64,000 bases of DNA, taken from positions 1 through 64,000 of the forward strand of contig JBBRGA010000001.1 in assembly GCA_038241115.1 (NCBI GenBank). The letters are read 5' to 3'. Numbering within the stretch: position 1 is the first letter of the stretch; each line of letters opens with the position of its first letter. The position numbers were made by a program, and so were the translations under genes. The notes under the pieces are model-generated. The model saw only the letters and a program-made list of their open reading frames with translations, had not been told where the DNA came from and did no database searches. This document shows positions 8,085-18,424 of the stretch, in pieces. This DNA is from JANYJJ01 sp038241115 (GTDB lineage Bacteria > Pseudomonadota > Gammaproteobacteria > Burkholderiales > Burkholderiaceae_C).

Positions 8085-10910
8085 TTGAAACGAAATGTCT
8101 TGAATGCAGGGCGCTTTGCGCTTACGGGTTTTGCTGCCGCAGTGCTGTCATTTACAGCATCACACGCCTTGGCCCTGGGCTTGGGTCGTTTGGCCGTTCA
8201 ATCGTCTCTCGGCGATAGTTTGCGTGCCGAAATTGATGTGACCAGCCTCTCGCCCGAAGAGGCCGCCAATCTGCGTGTACGAATTGCGCCGCCGGAGAGT
8301 TATCGCGCTGCCGGCGTCGACTACAACGCCGTACTTCCCAGCACTCAGGCCGTGCTGTTGCGCCGCGCTGATGGTCGCCCCTACCTGCGTCTGACCAGCG
8401 ACCGTGCCGTTCAAGAGCCTTTCGTGGACGTGATATTGGAATTGACATGGTCGTCGGGTCGCCTGGTTCGCGAATACACCCTGCTGTTTGACCCGCCAAA
8501 CAGCCGTAACACGGCCACGGCACCGGCGCCCGTCCCTGCGGCAGCATCACCCATGTCGGCGGTTGCGGCGGCTCCCTCGACTCCATCAATTGCGGCTGCG
8601 GCACCCCCGAGCGCTGTGACTTCCGCGCCAACTGCGGTCGCGACCAAGCCCCCAGTTGCAGCGGTTGCCAGGGCGCCGACACCGACCCCGAACCCTGCCG
8701 CAGCACCGGCACCAGCAACAGCGCGGGCAGCAGCACCTTCTGTGGCGACGGCCACCGCGCCGCTGGAGGCCAGGAAAGCGGCCAAAGTCGGCCCGGATGA
8801 ATACAAGGTCCGAGAGGGAGATTCCTTGTCGCGGATCGCGTCCCAAACCCAGCGTTCCGGCGTGTCGCTGGACCAGATGCTTGTGTCGCTTTACCGAGGC
8901 AACCCAGACGCGTTCATCGACAACAACATGAACCGGCTGAAGTCGGGTGTGGTTTTGGCCGTGCCGTCTGTCGAGTCGGTCAAGGGCATCGCTGCGGCTG
9001 AAGCTAAGCAATTCATTCAGGCGCAAAGCGCTGACTTTGGGGCTTATCGCCAGCGTCTGGCCAGCGGAGTGCCTGAAACCAAAGCGCAAAACAACGCGCG
9101 CCAAGCCGCTGGCAAAGTGCAATCGGCGGTGGAGGACAAGAAAGTTGCCTCCGCACTCACGCCCGACAAGTTGACACTCAGCAAGGGCGCGGCCACCGCC
9201 ACGGCCAAGTCCAGCGCGGCAGAAGAAAAAATATCCAAAGACAAAGAAGCCAAGGACGCCGCGGACCGTGTTGCCGAGCTTTCGCGCAACGTAGAGGCGT
9301 TGAAGAAAATTTCAGGGGCTGCAGCGGCTTCTGCTGCCACTGCCGCGGCCGCCGCAGCCAAACCGGCCGTACCCGTGGTTGCCGCGCCAATTGCCGCACC
9401 AACCGTACCATCGTCACTGTCCGCTGCGGCCTCCGCGGCCGCGCTGGCGGTGCCGGTTCCAGTCGCAGTTCCGGCGGTCGCAGCGGTTGTCGCTTCTACA
9501 CCTGCGCCGTTGGTTTCTGCTGCTTCCGCACCCGCACCCGCACCCGCAGCATCCGCCCCTGATCCAGCGGTCAAGGTTGCTGAGGCAGCACGCTCGGCCA
9601 GTGCAGCTGCTGCGGCGGCTTCACGCGCCGCGCCTGCCGTTAACGAAGGTCCGAGCCTGATCGGCACCTTGCTTGAGGACAACCCGTTGGCTCTGGCGGC
9701 CGGTGGCGGTTTGCTGGCTGCGCTGTTGGGATACGGCGTCTACAAACTTCGCAGGCGATCAAAGAGCGAAAGCGGTGAAACCTCGTTCTTGGAAAGTCGC
9801 CTGCAACCCGATTCGTTTTTTGGTGCGAGCGGTGGCCAGCGCATTGACACGCGTGACGCCGGCGGCTCGTCATCTTCGATGAGTTATTCATTGAGCCAAC
9901 TCGATGCGATTGGTGATGTCGATCCGGTGGCCGAAGCGGATGTCTATTTGGCTTACGGCCGTGACCTTCAAGCTGAAGAAATCCTCAAAGAAGCGATGCG
10001 CAGTACGCCCGAGCGTCTAAATATTCGAACCAAGCTGCTCGAGGTTTACGCAAAGCGCCGGGACGTGAAAGGCTTCGAGTCGCTCGCCGTTCAGTTGTTC
10101 GGATTGACGCGAGGTGAAGGTCCGGATTGGGCGCGTGCTCAAGAGTTGGGTCAACAAGTTGATCCTGACAACGCGCTGTATCAATTGGGCGGGGTGCCTG
10201 CTACCTTCTCCGGAGATGAAGATCGCGTCGAGCCACTGGGTGCCAGCACGATGCCGCAGTCGGTGTTGCCGTCGCCATCGCAATTTGGTCCCGATGCGGC
10301 ACGTGCCAACGCGGCCGCAGCAAACATGAGCATGGACATGGACCTGGAGTTGGACTTCAGCGATTCCATTGCGACGACTTCGTCGCTGCCGACGGTCGCT
10401 GCCGCGATGCGGCCCGATCCGTTTGGCGATTCGATGTCATTCGACACAACGTCTGTGCTGCCAGCCGACACGAACAGTCGGACCGTGGCGAGTGCGAAAT
10501 CGAGTACAGCAGCAGATGCCGCATTCGTTAGCGCCCCCAGCAATGAAGCGGCTTCGGCGCTGGACGCGCCAATGACTTTTGATCTGTCCAGTATTTCGCT
10601 CGATTTCGACGCGCCTGCCGACGAGAGCATGAAAAAGCGCATTTCGCCCATCACTGTTCCTGGGCAGCTGGATGTCATTCCGCCAGATTCAAAGGACGGC
10701 GGAAATTCAGTCCATGACAGCTTGCTGGAAAGCGCCTACGACAGCACGCACGAGCACGCAGATCCGCTGCTGCGAAAGTTGGAACTTGCCGAAGAATTCC
10801 GCCAGATTGGCGACACCGACGGCGCGCGGGATTTGTTGAACGAGGTTTTGGCCAAAGCCGACGGAACTTTAAAGACGCGCGCCCTGAGCCTCCTTGATCA
10901 ACTGGAGTGA
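8085..10910 (+). CDS. fimV: FimV/HubP-like polar scaffold protein with LysM domain
   Basis: A large (about 941-residue) inner-membrane protein of the FimV/HubP family, which organises the cell pole, type IV pili and twitching. In order it shows a signal peptide (KRNVLNAGRF ... ASHALA), the FimV N-terminal domain (LGLGRLAVQSSLGDSLRAEI), an Ala/Pro-rich linker, a LysM domain (YKVREGDSLSRIA, about residues 238-295), a second Ala-rich linker, one transmembrane helix (about 533-555) ending YKLRRR, and cytoplasmic TPR-like segments closing with the FimV C-terminal motif (LELAEEFRQIGDTDGARDLL). The TTG at 8085 is chosen because GGGAGA lies just upstream and the signal peptide then starts correctly. 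Confidence 0.92.
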   Translation: MKRNVLNAGRFALTGFAAAVLSFTASHALALGLGRLAVQSSLGDSLRAEIDVTSLSPEEAANLRVRIAPPESYRAAGVDYNAVLPSTQAVLLRRADGRPYLRLTSDRAVQEPFVDVILELTWSSGRLVREYTLLFDPPNSRNTATAPAPVPAAASPMSAVAAAPSTPSIAAAAPPSAVTSAPTAVATKPPVAAVARAPTPTPNPAAAPAPATARAAAPSVATATAPLEARKAAKVGPDEYKVREGDSLSRIASQTQRSGVSLDQMLVSLYRGNPDAFIDNNMNRLKSGVVLAVPSVESVKGIAAAEAKQFIQAQSADFGAYRQRLASGVPETKAQNNARQAAGKVQSAVEDKKVASALTPDKLTLSKGAATATAKSSAAEEKISKDKEAKDAADRVAELSRNVEALKKISGAAAASAATAAAAAAKPAVPVVAAPIAAPTVPSSLSAAASAAALAVPVPVAVPAVAAVVASTPAPLVSAASAPAPAPAASAPDPAVKVAEAARSASAAAAAASRAAPAVNEGPSLIGTLLEDNPLALAAGGGLLAALLGYGVYKLRRRSKSESGETSFLESRLQPDSFFGASGGQRIDTRDAGGSSSSMSYSLSQLDAIGDVDPVAEADVYLAYGRDLQAEEILKEAMRSTPERLNIRTKLLEVYAKRRDVKGFESLAVQLFGLTRGEGPDWARAQELGQQVDPDNALYQLGGVPATFSGDEDRVEPLGASTMPQSVLPSPSQFGPDAARANAAAANMSMDMDLELDFSDSIATTSSLPTVAAAMRPDPFGDSMSFDTTSVLPADTNSRTVASAKSSTAADAAFVSAPSNEAASALDAPMTFDLSSISLDFDAPADESMKKRISPITVPGQLDVIPPDSKDGGNSVHDSLLESAYDSTHEHADPLLRKLELAEEFRQIGDTDGARDLLNEVLAKADGTLKTRALSLLDQLE

Positions 10911-11791
10911 GCAGCGAAGCGCTCGCTTCTTCGCCCGCTTTTGCGACGTCAACTGCGTCGGCGCTGGCTGTGTTGCACGAAGTTGCATCCCATGCTCAGA
11001 GCTTTACGCAACGATTGGCATTGGGTCTGAGTTACCGGGGCACCGGGTACCACGGCTGGCAAAGTCAGGCCGATGGTCAGACATTGCAAGACAAGTTGGA
11101 GTCGGCGCTGAGCAAATTCGCTGACCGAACCGTGCGCACGGTGTGCGCAGGACGTACCGACACGGGCGTGCATGCCTTGAATCAGGTGATCCACATCGAC
11201 GCGCCTGTCGAACGCAAATTGTTTTCGTGGGTGCGCGGCACCAATCGCTTTTTACCCGCCGATATGGCGGTGCAATGGTGCCGGGCACCTGACGCAGAAT
11301 TTCATGCACGTTACAGCGCTTTGGGCCGGCGTTATACCTACATCTTGCGCGAATCGATCGCGCGACCTGCGCTGGAATCCGGCATGGTTGGTTGGGTATT
11401 CAAGCCGTTGCACGGCGACCTGATGCAGCAAGGCGCGCAACTGCTGATCGGACAGCACGACTTCAGCGCGTTTCGGTCATCCGAGTGCCAAGCGCGGTCT
11501 CCCGTCAAAGAAATGCGCAGCATCCGTATCCAGCGCAAGGGCGCATATTGGCGCTTTGACTTTGACGCATCAGCCTACTTGCACCACATGGTGCGAAACA
11601 TCATGGGCTGCTTGGTGGCTGTGGGCACACAGACCCAGACAGTCGACTGGTTGGCAGAGGTGCTCGCAGCAGGTGACCGTCATCGCGCTGCGCCCACCTT
11701 TGCCCCGGACGGTTTGTATTTTGTCGGGCCGTACTACGATGAGCGGTTCGCGATTCCGCAGCAAACGATGGCCGACGATTGGCTTCCTTGA
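10907..11791 (+). CDS. truA: tRNA pseudouridine(38-40) synthase
   Basis: TruA makes pseudouridine at positions 38-40 of the tRNA anticodon arm. The core motif CAGRTDTGVHALNQVIH contains the catalytic aspartate, and GRRYTYIL, DFSAFRSSECQA and HHMVRNIMG blocks are present. The GTG at 10907 overlaps the fimV stop (GTGA), implying translational coupling. It gives an N-terminal extension of about 38 residues before the conserved RLALGLSYRGTGYHGWQ, so a start further downstream is possible. Confidence 0.95.
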   Translation: MSSEALASSPAFATSTASALAVLHEVASHAQSFTQRLALGLSYRGTGYHGWQSQADGQTLQDKLESALSKFADRTVRTVCAGRTDTGVHALNQVIHIDAPVERKLFSWVRGTNRFLPADMAVQWCRAPDAEFHARYSALGRRYTYILRESIARPALESGMVGWVFKPLHGDLMQQGAQLLIGQHDFSAFRSSECQARSPVKEMRSIRIQRKGAYWRFDFDASAYLHHMVRNIMGCLVAVGTQTQTVDWLAEVLAAGDRHRAAPTFAPDGLYFVGPYYDERFAIPQQTMADDWLP

Positions 11792-11814
11792 ACTCAGTTC
11801 CTCCGCTCGCATTC

Positions 11815-12459
11815 ATGCACAGAACCCGCATCAAAATTTGTGGCCTCACTCGCGAGGCCGACGTGACAGCGGCGGCGCTGGCGGGTGCCGACGCCATTGG
11901 ATTTGTGCTGTATGCAGTCAGCCCTCGAGGCGTGACGGTCCAACGTGCCGCCGAGCTGGTCAAAGCGATGCCACCGTTTGTCACGCCAGTCTTGCTTTTT
12001 GTAAATGCCAGCGATGACCTGCTCGCCCGAGCAGTATTTGCGATTCCGCACGCAGTTTTGCAATTTCACGGAGACGAAACACCTGCACAGTGTGAGCTTT
12101 CAAAGCGCGCGTTCATCCGCGCTGCGCGCATGCAACCGGGTTTCGATTTGTTAAACTTTGTGGGTCAATATTCAAATGCTCAAGCTGTACTCGTCGACGC
12201 TCACGTTGATGGTTACGGCGGCGGTGGAAAGGCTTTCGATTGGTCACTCATTCCAAAAAACGTGCAGCTTCCAGTCGTTTTGTCTGGTGGGTTGCATGCC
12301 GGAAATGTGGCTGCAGGCGTGGAGCAGGTGCGGCCTTGGGCCGTTGACGTGAGTTCCGGCGTTGAGTCGGCCAAGGGCATCAAAGATGCCCAGGCTATGC
12401 GCCAGTTTTGTGATGCGGTCCGCGCTGCCGATGCGCGCATTGCTTCACCCTCCACCTGA
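11815..12459 (+). CDS. trpF: Phosphoribosylanthranilate isomerase
   Basis: Amadori rearrangement of phosphoribosylanthranilate in tryptophan biosynthesis. The TIM-barrel protein (214 residues from ATG 11815) starts [17 protein letters not shown], with the catalytic Cys in KICG and the acid region [19 protein letters not shown]. The C-terminus has [14 protein letters not shown] and [14 protein letters not shown]. An in-frame TTG at 11779 would add 12 residues and overlap truA; it is less likely. It is the first gene of trpF-trpB-trpA. Confidence 0.97.
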   Translation: MHRTRIKICGLTREADVTAAALAGADAIGFVLYAVSPRGVTVQRAAELVKAMPPFVTPVLLFVNASDDLLARAVFAIPHAVLQFHGDETPAQCELSKRAFIRAARMQPGFDLLNFVGQYSNAQAVLVDAHVDGYGGGGKAFDWSLIPKNVQLPVVLSGGLHAGNVAAGVEQVRPWAVDVSSGVESAKGIKDAQAMRQFCDAVRAADARIASPST

Positions 12460-12475
12460 ACGAAAGACCATCACC

Positions 12476-13741
12476 ATGTTGACCTATCAGCAACCAGATT
12501 CCAAAGGCCATTTCGGCCCTTACGGTGGGACCTTTGTCGCCGAGACCTTGATTCACGCGCTTGACGAGCTCAAAGAAGCGTACGCAGTCGCGCAAGCTGA
12601 CCCTGCTTTCATGGCTGAGTACCGCAGTGAGTTGGCGCACTTTGTGGGTCGCCCGAGCCCCATCTATCACGCCGCCCGAATGAGCCGCGAACTGGGTGGC
12701 GCGCAGATCTACCTCAAGCGTGAAGACCTCAACCACACCGGCGCGCACAAGATCAACAACACCATTGGACAGGCGCTGCTGGCAAGGCGCATGGGCAAGC
12801 CCCGGGTGATTGCTGAAACCGGAGCCGGACAACACGGCGTGGCCACGGCCACCATCTGCGCAAGGTACGGCATGGAATGCGTGGTTTATATGGGCAGCGA
12901 AGACATCAAGCGCCAGTCGCCCAATGTCTACCGCATGCATTTGCTCGGAGCTACGGTGGTCCCCGTCGAAAGCGGATCAAAAACGCTGAAAGATGCCCTG
13001 AATGAGGCGTTGCGCGATTGGGTCACCAATGTCGAAAACACTTTCTACATCATCGGTACAGTCGCGGGTCCGCACCCTTACCCGGCCATGGTGCGCGACT
13101 TCCAACGCGTCATAGGCGATGAATGCTTGGTGCAAATGCCCTCGATGATGGGCCGCCAACCGGACGCCGTGATCGCTTGCGTGGGCGGCGGTAGCAATGC
13201 GATGGGTATTTTTTATCCTTACATCGAACACGAGAAAACGCGCTTGATTGGCGTCGAAGCTGCAGGACAAGGCATTGAAACCGGCAAGCACGCGGCATCG
13301 TTAACAGCCGGCACACCAGGTGTCTTGCACGGCAACCGCACCTACTTGCTACAAGACGCCAACGGCCAAATCACCGAGACGCATTCAGTGTCGGCGGGCT
13401 TGGACTATCCCGGCGTGGGCCCCGAGCACGCGTACTTGAAGGACATAGGGCGAGCTGAATACGTCAGCGTCACCGACGACGAAGCCATGAAGGCCTTTCA
13501 TCACCTGTGCCGAACCGAAGGCATCATCCCGGCGCTGGAGTCGGCTCATGCCGTGGCGCAGGCCATGAAAATGGCTCCGGCCATGCGATCGGATCAACAT
13601 TTGCTCGTCAACCTGTCGGGCCGTGGTGACAAAGACATAGGCACCGTCGCCGACATTTCTGGAGCCAGTTTTTTCTGCCGTCCGTCTTGCCAGGGTCAAA
13701 GTCTCAAGGGCCAAACTCATTCGATGAAAGGTCCGCGATGA
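12476..13741 (+). CDS. trpB: Tryptophan synthase beta chain
   Basis: PLP-dependent condensation of indole with serine. The 421-residue protein contains the PLP lysine in [18 protein letters not shown], and the phosphate-binding glycine loop [20 protein letters not shown] segment ([12 protein letters not shown]). ATG 12476 ([20 protein letters not shown]) is the family start; an upstream in-frame ATG at 12362 lies inside trpF. The stop overlaps the trpA start as ATGA. The C-terminus continues about 30 residues past the conserved GRGDKD motif, a little longer than usual. Confidence 0.97.
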   Translation: MLTYQQPDSKGHFGPYGGTFVAETLIHALDELKEAYAVAQADPAFMAEYRSELAHFVGRPSPIYHAARMSRELGGAQIYLKREDLNHTGAHKINNTIGQALLARRMGKPRVIAETGAGQHGVATATICARYGMECVVYMGSEDIKRQSPNVYRMHLLGATVVPVESGSKTLKDALNEALRDWVTNVENTFYIIGTVAGPHPYPAMVRDFQRVIGDECLVQMPSMMGRQPDAVIACVGGGSNAMGIFYPYIEHEKTRLIGVEAAGQGIETGKHAASLTAGTPGVLHGNRTYLLQDANGQITETHSVSAGLDYPGVGPEHAYLKDIGRAEYVSVTDDEAMKAFHHLCRTEGIIPALESAHAVAQAMKMAPAMRSDQHLLVNLSGRGDKDIGTVADISGASFFCRPSCQGQSLKGQTHSMKGPR

Positions 13742-14583
13742 GCCGCATTGCAGGCGTTTTTGCTCAGTTGAAATTGCAGGGGCGTCAAGCCCTCATACCT
13801 TATGTGACGGCGGGCGATCCTTATCCCGATGCCACGGTTGAGATCATGCTCAGTTTGGCTGCGAACGGCTGCGACGTGATTGAGCTCGGCGTCCCGTTTT
13901 CCGATCCCATGGCCGATGGCCCGGTCATTCAAAAAGCGGCCGAACGCGCCTTGGTACACGGAATCGGCATGCCGCAGGTACTGGAATACGTGCGCGCCTT
14001 TCGTGCCCGCAACAGCGCCACGCCGCTGGTTTTGATGGGCTACGCCAACCCCATCGAACGCTACGGCACTCAACGTTTCGTCGCGGACGCATCGACCGCA
14101 GGCGTTGACGGCGTTTTGGTGGTGGACTACCCGCCCGAAGAGTGCGAAGCATTTGCGAGCACTTTGCGCGACCATTCGATGGATCCGGTGTTCTTGCTGG
14201 CACCAACCTCAACCGAGGCACGCATGCGTGAAGTTGGGCGCATCGCCAGCGGCTATGTTTACTATGTGTCTCTCAAGGGCGTAACGGGCGCAGGTCATCT
14301 TGACGTGTCTGCAGTGGCTGAGATGATTCCGCGCATCCGTCAGCACGTCAGCATTCCGGTGGGTGTTGGGTTCGGAATCCGAGACGGAGCCACCGCACGT
14401 GCCGTTGCCAAGGTGTCCGATGCAGTGGTGATCGGCTCGGCGTTGGTGCAATTGTTAGAGACTGAGACCCGTGAGAATGTGGCGTCAGCGGCCGGTCGCT
14501 TCGCCGCGAGCATCAGAGCGTCCATCGACGGCGCTGAAATTGAAGCCCCCAGGATCGAAAGCGCAGAAGGAGCCATGCGATGA
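13738..14583 (+). CDS. trpA: Tryptophan synthase alpha chain
   Basis: Cleaves indole-3-glycerol phosphate to indole, passed to TrpB. The 281-residue TIM barrel starts [28 protein letters not shown], has the catalytic Glu in [17 protein letters not shown] and the Asp in [11 protein letters not shown], and the phosphate site [12 protein letters not shown]. It overlaps trpB (ATGA) and accD (ATGA) at its two ends, so the three genes are translationally linked. Confidence 0.97.
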   Translation: MSRIAGVFAQLKLQGRQALIPYVTAGDPYPDATVEIMLSLAANGCDVIELGVPFSDPMADGPVIQKAAERALVHGIGMPQVLEYVRAFRARNSATPLVLMGYANPIERYGTQRFVADASTAGVDGVLVVDYPPEECEAFASTLRDHSMDPVFLLAPTSTEARMREVGRIASGYVYYVSLKGVTGAGHLDVSAVAEMIPRIRQHVSIPVGVGFGIRDGATARAVAKVSDAVVIGSALVQLLETETRENVASAAGRFAASIRASIDGAEIEAPRIESAEGAMR

Positions 14584-15452
14584 GTTGGTTGGAAAAGTTG
14601 CTGCCGCCGAAAATGCTCCAAACTGATCCGAGCGAAAGGCGAACCGTGCCTGAAGGCTTGTGGATCAAGTGCCCTTCCTGCGAAACCGTGCTTTACAAGA
14701 ATGACTTGGAGCAAAACATTTATGTGTGTCCCAAGTGCAGCCACCACCACCGCATCGGGGCGCGCGCGCGCCTCGAAGCCTTCCTAGACGCCGAAGGGCG
14801 TTTTGAAATCGGCCAAGAAGTAGTGCCGGTGGACGCGCTCAAATTCAAAGACAGCAAGAAATATCCGCAGCGTTTGAAAGAGGCGCTGGAAAACACAGGC
14901 GAAACCGACGCTCTGGTTGTTATGGGCGGTTCGGTGCTGAGCACGCCGGTGATGGTGGCGTGCTTTGAATTTGAGTTCATGGGCGGCTCGATGGGCTCGG
15001 TAGTTGGCGAGCGGTTTGTGCGTGGCGTCGAAACGGCGGTGGGTCAAAAAACGCCGTTCATCAGCTTCACCGCCACCGGTGGCGCACGCATGCAAGAAGG
15101 ACTTCTAAGCCTTATGCAAATGGCAAAGGTCAACGCTGCGCTCACGCGTTTGGCGAAGGCCAAGTTGCCGTATATCAGCGTCTTGGCCGATCCGACAATG
15201 GGCGGCGTGTCTGCCAGCTTCGCCTTCATGGGTGATGTGGTGATTGCAGAACCGAAAGCGCTGATAGGTTTTGCAGGCCCCCGCGTGATCGAAAATACGG
15301 TTCGTGAAAAACTGCCCGAAGGCTTTCAAAGGGCTGAGTTTTTGATGCAGACCGGCGCCATTGACATGATCGTCGATCGCCGCGAACTGAAGCGAACAGT
15401 GGCACGTGCCATCGCCATGCTGACGCGCCAAAGTGCGGACGCATTGGCTTGA
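14580..15452 (+). CDS. accD: Acetyl-CoA carboxylase carboxyltransferase subunit beta
   Basis: AccD with AccA transfers the carboxyl group from biotin to acetyl-CoA, giving malonyl-CoA for fatty acid synthesis. It has the N-terminal zinc ribbon ([23 protein letters not shown], shown by cysteine pairs CxxC at about residues 34-37 and 53-56) and the crotonase-type carboxyltransferase fold with [12 protein letters not shown] and GGARMQEG. The 290-residue length is normal. It closes the trp cluster and is followed by a strong terminator hairpin. Confidence 0.97.
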   Translation: MSWLEKLLPPKMLQTDPSERRTVPEGLWIKCPSCETVLYKNDLEQNIYVCPKCSHHHRIGARARLEAFLDAEGRFEIGQEVVPVDALKFKDSKKYPQRLKEALENTGETDALVVMGGSVLSTPVMVACFEFEFMGGSMGSVVGERFVRGVETAVGQKTPFISFTATGGARMQEGLLSLMQMAKVNAALTRLAKAKLPYISVLADPTMGGVSASFAFMGDVVIAEPKALIGFAGPRVIENTVREKLPEGFQRAEFLMQTGAIDMIVDRRELKRTVARAIAMLTRQSADALA

Positions 15453-15474
15453 CATCTTGGGTCGGCCACAACTC

Positions 15475-15502
15475 GATCAAGGCAGCTTCGGCTGCCTTGA
15501 TC
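15475..15502 (+). terminator. Hairpin terminator after accD
   Basis: A perfect 12-bp stem (GATCAAGGCAGC with GCTGCCTTGATC) closed by a TTCG tetraloop starts 22 bases after the accD stop. UUCG loops are exceptionally stable in RNA. The T-run that follows is weak, so termination strength is inferred from the stem alone. Confidence 0.8.
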
Positions 15503-15628
15503 GTTTGCAAATCGCCTCTTGGAGCGCCTGAACTTTCCGGCAACGATTGCCCTCTACAAAGTAGAACTTCCTACAAACAGCCTCTCCACAAACGGACCGT
15601 AGCCTTCTGGCGACGTGAATAAATTTCC

Positions 15629-18424
15629 ATGACGCAACGTATTCGCTTCGCCCTCGTTACCGCCTGCTTGCTCGGCCTGGTCGTGTTGACTGATCTGTCC
15701 GTGGCCCAGTCCAAGTTGGCGCCACTCACGAAAACTCAGTCTGTTGAAGGCATAGACGAGTACCGTTTGCCCAACGGTCTACAGATTCTTTTGGTGCCCG
15801 ATACGTCCAAGCCCACGACGACCGTGAACTTGACCTACCGCGTGGGTTCGCGGCAAGAAAATTACGGGGAAACAGGAATGGCGCACTTGTTGGAGCACAT
15901 GTTGTTCAAAGGCACGCCGAAGCACCCCAAGGTCTGGTCTGAGTTTGAGAAGCGCGGCTTGGCCGCCAATGGCAGCACCAACGCCGACCGCACCAACTAC
16001 ACCGCCAGTTTTTCAGCCAACGCCAACAACCTCAACTGGTATGTGGGTTGGTTGGCAGACGCCATGGTCAACAGTTACATCGCGCGCAAAGACCTCGACA
16101 CGGAAATGACGGTGGTGCGCAATGAAATGGAGTCTGGCGAGAACAACCCCGAGCGCACGCTTTACAAAAAAACCTTGGCAGTGATGTTCGACTGGCACAA
16201 CTACGGCAAAGACACCATCGGCGCGCGCGCCGACGTCGAGAACGTTGACATCCCGCGCTTGCAAGCCTTCTATCGCCAGTACTACCAACCTGACAACGCC
16301 ACCCTCATCGTGGCTGGCAGCTTTGATACGGCAGCGCTGTTGACGTCGATTTCCAAGTCCTTTGGCGTGATCAAAAAGCCGACCCGCAAGCTGCCTAATT
16401 TTTACACCTTGGAGCCAACGCAAGACGGTGAACGCAGCGTCAACCTGCGTCGCTCGGGCGGGGTTCCCGAGCTCTTTGCCGGCTACCACGTACCGCCTGC
16501 CGCCCACCCTGACTACGCCGCCGTTGAGTTGCTCGGCATCATCATGGGCGACAGCCCCTCTGGACGACTGCACAGGCGCCTGACAGAGAAGCAATTGGCA
16601 ACGAATGTGTTCGCTTTCAGTCAAGGCATGAACGAGCCTGGCTTCGCGATCTTTGGGGCGCAACTGGAAAATGCGAGTGGCTTGGAAGCCTCACGTGCTG
16701 CTTTGCTCGACACCTTGGAATCGGTTGCGCGAGATCCCATTACGGCCGATGAATTGAAGCGCGCACGCATCAAGTGGCTCAAGTCGTGGGAGCAGGGCTT
16801 CAGCGATCCTGAATCTGTGGGCATCGCCCTGAGCGAGTCGATTGCGCAGGGCGATTGGCGCTTGTTTTTCATGCTGCGCGACCGGGTGCGTGATACGGCG
16901 TTAGCCGACGTACAGCGCGTCGCAGTTCAACGTTTGCTACCCGATAACCGGACCTTGGGCACTTACTTGCCCACCGACAAACCGCAGCGTGCACCGACGC
17001 CTGAGAAAGTCGATGTGACGGAGCAGCTCAAGTCGTTCAAGCCCCAAGTGGCGCAGGCCGGTGTGGAAGCGTTTGATGCGACGCCCGCGGTGATCGATCA
17101 GCGGACGCAGAAGTTCACTGTGGGCGGCGCAGCCAACATCCGGGCAGCCGTCTTACCGAAAGGTTCACGGGGCGGCGCGGTGCAAGCCACGCTGGTGCTG
17201 CGCTTTGGCAATGCCGAGAATTTATTTGGTACGGCGGATGTGGCCGATATAACGGCCGCGCTGCTCGACAAGGGAACGCGCAGCTTGAACCGCCAGCAAC
17301 TTCAAGACCGCTTGGACGAGCTGAAAACCGAGATGAGCATCGGCGCTTCCCCCGGCCGCGTGTCGGTGAGTTTGCTGTCGCGCAAAGAGCACTTGGCGGC
17401 TGCGATCGCGCTGATGGGTGACGTGCTTCGCAACCCGACATTTCCGGCTGAAACTTTGCTGGAAGTGAAACGCCAAACCTTGTCTGCGATCGAGCAGCAA
17501 CGCAAAGAGCCGGAGGCCGTGGCGAGCATGGCGCTGGCGCAGTGGAGCAACACCTATCCGCCCGGTGACGTTCGGCACTCACGCACCTTTGACGAAACAG
17601 TGCAGGGCGTCAACTCGGTAACTTTGGAGGCCGTGCGAGCTTTCCACAGTCGTTATTACGGAGCCGCACGCGGCGAGTTTGCGGCGGTTGGTGACATGGA
17701 CGTGGCGGCTGTGAAGCAGGCGTTGCAGAGTGCGCTGGGTGATTGGTCGGCGGGGTCTGCCTTTACGCGCATTGCCAATCCGTTGAATGCCGACAAGCCG
17801 ACGCGCTTCATGCTGCCCACGCCAGACAAGCAGAACGCCTACATGGTGGTGCGCCAAGGAATCGCATTGACAGATAACGATACCGACTATGCGGCCTTGA
17901 ACATGGCCAACTACCTGCTTGGCGGCGGCGGTAATTCGCGTTTGTGGAAGCGGATACGTGAAGCCGAAGGTTTGTCGTATGACGTGCGCAGTGGCATCAG
18001 TTGGAACAGCCTCGAGGCGAATTCCAGCTGGGAAGCCAGCGCCATCTTTGCGCCCCAAAACCAAGCCAAAGTGGAAGCTGCCTTCAAGGAGGAAGTGGCC
18101 AAGGCTTTGAAGAACGGGTTCACGGCGCAGGAGCTCAGCGAAGGGCAACGCGGTCTGCTGAACTTCCGTCGCTTGTCACGTGCTCAGGACGCGACGTTGG
18201 CGCGTGCTTTGGCCAGCAATCTCTACCTGGACCGTAGCTTCGCCAAAGCTGCGCAAGTCGACGCCGCCCTGGCCGCACTGACGTTGCCGCAGGTGAATGC
18301 CGCGCTAAAAAATTACATCAAACCCGAAAGCTTTGCCACTGCGTTCGCGGGTGAATTCAAACCCGCGGTTTCGGATGCAACTTCGAATGCCGTTTTGAAC
18401 GCAAATACAGTCAAGAAGCCTTGA
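15629..18424 (+). CDS. M16 family zinc metallopeptidase (pitrilysin/insulinase type), exported
   Basis: A 931-residue protein with a signal peptide (hydrophobic ALVTACLLGLVVLTDLSVAQ) followed by two tandem M16 halves. The first half carries the inverted zinc motif HLLEH (His86, Glu89, His90) with the distal glutamate region VVRNEMESGENNP. The second half (from about residue 490) lacks HxxEH and should be the non-catalytic half that completes the clamshell. It is expected in the periplasm, degrading peptides; the substrate is unknown. Its last 14 bases overlap the convergent downstream gene. Confidence 0.9.
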   Translation: MTQRIRFALVTACLLGLVVLTDLSVAQSKLAPLTKTQSVEGIDEYRLPNGLQILLVPDTSKPTTTVNLTYRVGSRQENYGETGMAHLLEHMLFKGTPKHPKVWSEFEKRGLAANGSTNADRTNYTASFSANANNLNWYVGWLADAMVNSYIARKDLDTEMTVVRNEMESGENNPERTLYKKTLAVMFDWHNYGKDTIGARADVENVDIPRLQAFYRQYYQPDNATLIVAGSFDTAALLTSISKSFGVIKKPTRKLPNFYTLEPTQDGERSVNLRRSGGVPELFAGYHVPPAAHPDYAAVELLGIIMGDSPSGRLHRRLTEKQLATNVFAFSQGMNEPGFAIFGAQLENASGLEASRAALLDTLESVARDPITADELKRARIKWLKSWEQGFSDPESVGIALSESIAQGDWRLFFMLRDRVRDTALADVQRVAVQRLLPDNRTLGTYLPTDKPQRAPTPEKVDVTEQLKSFKPQVAQAGVEAFDATPAVIDQRTQKFTVGGAANIRAAVLPKGSRGGAVQATLVLRFGNAENLFGTADVADITAALLDKGTRSLNRQQLQDRLDELKTEMSIGASPGRVSVSLLSRKEHLAAAIALMGDVLRNPTFPAETLLEVKRQTLSAIEQQRKEPEAVASMALAQWSNTYPPGDVRHSRTFDETVQGVNSVTLEAVRAFHSRYYGAARGEFAAVGDMDVAAVKQALQSALGDWSAGSAFTRIANPLNADKPTRFMLPTPDKQNAYMVVRQGIALTDNDTDYAALNMANYLLGGGGNSRLWKRIREAEGLSYDVRSGISWNSLEANSSWEASAIFAPQNQAKVEAAFKEEVAKALKNGFTAQELSEGQRGLLNFRRLSRAQDATLARALASNLYLDRSFAKAAQVDAALAALTLPQVNAALKNYIKPESFATAFAGEFKPAVSDATSNAVLNANTVKKP

